10,153 bases of DNA from DAOPXV01 sp035352535. GTDB lineage: Bacteria; Muiribacteriota; UBA9980. Below the pieces are notes generated by a model. It saw only the letters and a list, made by a program, of their open reading frames with translations, was not told the DNA's origin and made no database searches. Positions 7,609-10,153 of this stretch are shown here, one piece after another. The translations under genes and the position numbers were made by a program. How positions within the stretch are numbered: the first letter of the stretch is position 1; the number at the start of each line of letters is the position of its first letter. The stretch spans positions 1 to 10,153 of the forward strand of contig CAZJFS010000157.1 in NCBI GenBank assembly GCA_964545075.1, written 5' to 3'.

Positions 7609-8448
7609 TTGTTAAAAATAGGCGATTATAATACATTAAAAGTCAGTCATAAAGTCGAATTCGGTTTTTATCTTGATTCCGGAGACGGCTATAATATTCT
7701 CCTGCCGCAAAAATACGCTCCCGCCGGCCTGAAAGACGGCAATTCGATAGACGTATTCGTGTACAGGGATTCGGAGGACCGCGAGATCGCGACGACGCTG
7801 AAACCGCTCGCAAAAGCAGGAGAATTCGCGTGCCTTACCGTGAAAGACATTAACAAAACAGGCATATTTCTTGACTGGGGCCTTGAAAAAAATCTCTACC
7901 TTCCATATTCGCAGGCGCTGGATAATATGAAGATAGGCTATAAATACATGGTTTATGTCATGATCGATAAGATCTCGAAAAGGGTTATCGCTTCGGCCAA
8001 ATTTGAAAAATTTATTGAGAAGAAAGTGATCGATCTCAGGGAAGGCCAGCAGGTAAAATTAACGATCTGCCGGTTCGCGACGAACGGAATACTCGCGATA
8101 ATAGATGATAAATACGCCGGAATACTATACGAGAACGAGACCTATGAAAAATTAAAGATAGGCGACATTGTGACTGGTTACGTCAAAAAAATAAGGGAAG
8201 ACAAAAAAATAGATCTGACGTTAAGAAGAAGCATCCGCGACGCCATTGAAGACGCGAAAGATAAAATAATGAACATGCTCATCGAAAACAACGGTACGCT
8301 CGATCTAAACGATAAAAGCTCGCCGGAAGCGATAAAAGAGAAACTTCAGATGAGTAAGCTCACATTTAAAAAAGCGCTCGGCGGCCTTTATAAAGAAAGA
8401 AGGATCGTCATGGGCGATAAAAGCATTTCGATGATTCCTGAAAGATAG
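7609..8448 (+). CDS. cvfB: CvfB-family S1-domain RNA-binding protein
   Basis: A 279-residue cytoplasmic protein with the CvfB/YitL layout: three S1-like OB folds (about 1-65, 68-132 and 145-208) and a C-terminal winged helix (about 212-279). Landmarks include 'GDYNTLKV' and 'GYNILLPQKY' in the first fold, 'INKTGIFLDWGLEKNLYLPYSQ' (split around 81-102) in the second, 'KLKIGDIVTGYVKKIREDKKIDLTLR' (around 181-206) in the third, and 'MSKLTFKKALGGLYKERRI' in the winged helix. CvfB was described in Staphylococcus aureus as an RNA-binding regulator of virulence genes; its role elsewhere is undefined. Start: TTG at 7609, with AGGAG (7597-7601) 7 bases upstream and the protein beginning exactly where homologues do. 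It has its own promoter and is followed by a long hairpin. Confidence 0.9.
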   Translation: MLKIGDYNTLKVSHKVEFGFYLDSGDGYNILLPQKYAPAGLKDGNSIDVFVYRDSEDREIATTLKPLAKAGEFACLTVKDINKTGIFLDWGLEKNLYLPYSQALDNMKIGYKYMVYVMIDKISKRVIASAKFEKFIEKKVIDLREGQQVKLTICRFATNGILAIIDDKYAGILYENETYEKLKIGDIVTGYVKKIREDKKIDLTLRRSIRDAIEDAKDKIMNMLIENNGTLDLNDKSSPEAIKEKLQMSKLTFKKALGGLYKERRIVMGDKSISMIPER

Positions 8449-8477
8449 AATGTATTTCAATTAGTGGGCATTATGGT

Positions 8478-8558
8478 TAAGCAACCACGCGGCCAAATAA
8501 AAATCGGGAGGTAGAAATACCTTTAGATTTTTATTTGGCTCGATTTTAAGGTTGGTTA
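8478..8558. terminator. Long imperfect inverted repeat between convergent genes, probable bidirectional terminator
   Basis: The core is a perfect 14-base-pair stem (8492-8505, GCCAAATAAAAATC, with 8526-8539). Inside it, after one G/A mismatch and two G-T pairs, comes AGGTA-GAAA-TACCT (8509-8522), capped by a GNRA-type GAAA tetraloop. Outside it, TAA-CAACC (8478-8486) pairs with GGTTG-TTA (8550-8558) across one G/G mismatch, with unpaired bases between the two stems. It starts 29 bases after the cvfB stop and ends beside the stop of the minus-strand gene. Only a short CGATTTTAA follows the core stem on the plus strand, so this is not a textbook terminator tail. A small palindromic repeat element is the alternative. 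Confidence 0.65.
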
Positions 8559-8559
8559 T

Positions 8560-10044
8560 CTAATCGCTGTTCGAAGCCGCTACCACAAGCCGCTGATATT
8601 CATCGAAAGAGTTCCTGTATTCCAAAAGGGCGTTCTGAACTTCCGGATCATCCGACGATTTGTCGGCATCGAGAAAATTCGAGTATGTGTCATATGCTTT
8701 TACGTATTTTTCGTGAGCATCGATCATAGCCGAATAAGCGATATTGCCGGAAGAAGCGGAATTATTCGAAGATGCGTTTTCGTCGTTCTCAGGGCCTGCG
8801 ATAGAGGCGGCGATTTCGTCCTTGTCAGGGGTGTTTTCATCATCGTCGGCGGCTGTATTATTCGTGATGGCGCTTTCGTTGTTGACTTTCGTTATTTCAT
8901 TATTCGCCTCGTTTTCCTTAGCGGCATTTTCATCATTGGCTTTCGCGAGTTCGTTATTCGCCTCGTTTTTCTTTTTGTCATCATCGACCTGAGCGCAAAA
9001 ATTGTGTTTGAACTTTTTCTCGTATTTTTTTATCCATTTTTTATTGTAGCAATCATAGGTTTTAATTGTGACGCAGCCGGGCGCAAGCGTCATGGTATTT
9101 ACCCAGTGGCCCTTGCCAAGATTAGGGCTTATAACCACATGGACCTGTTTGTGCCAGAAGGTTCTTGACGAATTGTAATTTTCGTTCGAGGGGCTCATGT
9201 GGGTGTGGCCGGCAGTCCATACGATGACCTGCCTGTGGGCCCTCAATATCTTTTCTATGCGTTCGGCGGGTTGAGCGAAAGAGGAAGGGCCGAGCGATCC
9301 GATTTTCTTTAACGAACCTTCGAGAGGCGCGTGGCAGAATATCAAAGTGGGCGTATTTTTATTATCGTCAAGGGTTTTATCAAGCCAGTCGAGGGTATTG
9401 TCGGAGAGAGTCACTAAATATTTCCCGTTTATTTGGTCATCGCAGAGGAAAACCAGAAGATATCCGGCGGCTTTTACCGTATAATGAGGAGATTTCAGAC
9501 CGTATGTCTTTATGAAGCGCTCGAGTTTTTCTTTTTGCAGGGATACTTTTCCTTTCTGTATCCCGCCGTTGCGCTTGAGCTGATTCGAATATCTGTAATC
9601 GTGATTACCGTTAACTATATATTTTGTGTGATGCAGGCTGTCAAGGAATTTTTTCGACAGGGCGAATTCAGCAGGTGAAGCGTTCTTATGGCTGAGGTCT
9701 CCGCAAACGGCTACGGCGTCTATATTGCTCCAGTTATTGAGCACTTTTATTACGCGCTCCTTGTCTTCATATTCGTTCTTATTGACGTGAAGATCGTTGA
9801 TTATCGCAAGCTCAAATTTCTCGGCCTTAGCCGCGGCCAGGGCGGCGGTGCTGGCGTTCGAGGCCGCCTTCTGGACCGCTTCGGATGTTGCTACCGCGCC
9901 GGCATCCAGTGCCTTTTGAACTTCGTTTATTCCCGCGGTCGCGGGAGCCGGAAAGGACGTGGAAAACGAGAAAATCAATATAGCTGCTATCGTGGCCGTC
10001 AGCGCGAATGAAAATCTTGGTTTTGTCTTGATTTTACCATTCAT
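8560..10044 (-). CDS. Exported calcineurin-like metallophosphoesterase with low-complexity C-terminal tail
   Basis: A 494-residue protein. Residues 1-37 form a signal peptide (several Lys/Arg, hydrophobic 12-30, probable cleavage after 'ATA'). Residues 38-76 are an Ala-rich, probably helical spacer. The catalytic domain (about 77-330) has all metallophosphoesterase motifs: 'NDLHV' (Asp84, His86), 'CGDLSH' (Asp116), 'GNHDYRY' (Asn147, His148), 'FCHAP' (His238) and 'GHTHM' (His280, His282). It should therefore hydrolyse phosphate esters with two metal ions outside the cytoplasm; the substrate is unknown. Cys324 and Cys332 could form a disulphide. Residues 353-432 are rich in Asn, Asp, Glu, Lys and Ala with an 18-residue repeat. 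Residues 433-490 look like a helical pair with many Tyr. Start: ATG at 10044, preceded by GGAGG (10052-10056) with a 7-base gap. It is transcribed alone, convergent with cvfB. Confidence 0.88.
   Translation of the reverse strand: MNGKIKTKPRFSFALTATIAAILIFSFSTSFPAPATAGINEVQKALDAGAVATSEAVQKAASNASTAALAAAKAEKFELAIINDLHVNKNEYEDKERVIKVLNNWSNIDAVAVCGDLSHKNASPAEFALSKKFLDSLHHTKYIVNGNHDYRYSNQLKRNGGIQKGKVSLQKEKLERFIKTYGLKSPHYTVKAAGYLLVFLCDDQINGKYLVTLSDNTLDWLDKTLDDNKNTPTLIFCHAPLEGSLKKIGSLGPSSFAQPAERIEKILRAHRQVIVWTAGHTHMSPSNENYNSSRTFWHKQVHVVISPNLGKGHWVNTMTLAPGCVTIKTYDCYNKKWIKKYEKKFKHNFCAQVDDDKKKNEANNELAKANDENAAKENEANNEITKVNNESAITNNTAADDDENTPDKDEIAASIAGPENDENASSNNSASSGNIAYSAMIDAHEKYVKAYDTYSNFLDADKSSDDPEVQNALLEYRNSFDEYQRLVVAASNSD
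8869..8970 (-). repeat. Imperfect 54-base coding repeat in the phosphoesterase tail
   Basis: Two copies 18 codons apart encode KNEANNELAKANDENA (residues 359-374) and ENEANNEITKVNNESA (377-392). At the DNA level the stretch TATTCGCCTCGTTTT on the plus strand recurs exactly 54 bases apart (8901 and 8955). The protein repeat is better kept than the third codon positions around it. Confidence 0.8.
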
Positions 10045-10083
10045 ACTTTTACCTCCATTTTTTATTTTTATATAAAACTTAAA

Positions 10084-10113
10084 AACATATTACGTCACAT
10101 TATCGCTAATCAA
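10084..10113 (-). promoter_or_regulatory. Possible promoter of the phosphoesterase gene
   Basis: Reading the minus strand, TTGATT (10113-10108) and TATGTT (10089-10084) lie 18 bases apart and upstream of the GGAGG. A perfect TATAAT (10126-10121, minus strand) also occurs but lacks a good -35 box at normal spacing. The whole 10045-10153 stretch is strongly AT-rich, as expected of a promoter region, so the exact site is uncertain. Confidence 0.35.
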
Positions 10114-10153
10114 TATTTTAATTATACTATACAACCGGCATAATTTGTTCCCG

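Noticed and set aside
8713..9168. Plus-strand open frames, hydrophobic or Ser/Phe-rich, opposite the phosphoesterase tail
   Set aside because: They are mirror images of the Asn/Asp/Glu-rich low-complexity region, have no Shine-Dalgarno, and the minus-strand frame carries clear enzyme motifs.

Overview
The window looks like chromosomal DNA from a Gram-negative-type (two-membrane) bacterium. The grounds are an O-antigen ligase/polymerase-type membrane protein, two proteins with clear Sec signal peptides, and compact operon-style gene packing. Codon use is mixed, with frequent ATA (Ile) and AGG/AGA (Arg) codons, and it looks uniform across all genes. Nothing in the window fixes the taxon. A deep-branching lineage in which envelope proteins carry SLH-like modules, such as Omnitrophota or Elusimicrobiota, would fit, but that is only a guess. 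I see no transposase, integrase, phage gene, CRISPR array, tRNA or rRNA.

Left block (1-7459, + strand): a tightly packed six-gene run that probably forms one operon. The order is the 3' part of uroporphyrinogen-III synthase (hemD, cut by the window edge), a Wzy_C-type O-antigen ligase with a long C-terminal TPR region (start overlaps the hemD stop), an RluB/RsuA-type rRNA pseudouridine synthase, an M16 zinc peptidase, an M24 Xaa-Pro peptidase, and an exported protein with a degenerate SLH-like segment and a proline-rich repeat tail. Gaps are -4, 43, 36, 13 and 32 bases. A strong rho-independent terminator (7418-7459) closes the run. It mixes housekeeping functions (tetrapyrrole synthesis, rRNA modification, peptide turnover) with two envelope proteins.

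Middle (7460-8448, + strand): about 85 bases without a gene, then a near-consensus sigma70-type promoter (7546-7574) with a short leader, and cvfB, a three-S1-domain RNA-binding protein with a C-terminal winged helix. It starts at TTG behind a good Shine-Dalgarno sequence.

Right block (8449-10153): an unusually long imperfect inverted repeat (8478-8558) lies between convergent genes and is probably a terminator. The minus-strand gene (8560-10044) encodes an exported calcineurin-like metallophosphoesterase with an Ala-rich spacer in front of the catalytic domain and a low-complexity Asn/Asp/Glu/Lys tail behind it. The last 109 bases are its AT-rich upstream region.

I did not find a clearly new multi-gene system. 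The least explained items are the SLH-like/proline-tail protein, the modular secreted phosphoesterase, the TPR-extended ligase, and the long hairpin between cvfB and the phosphoesterase gene.
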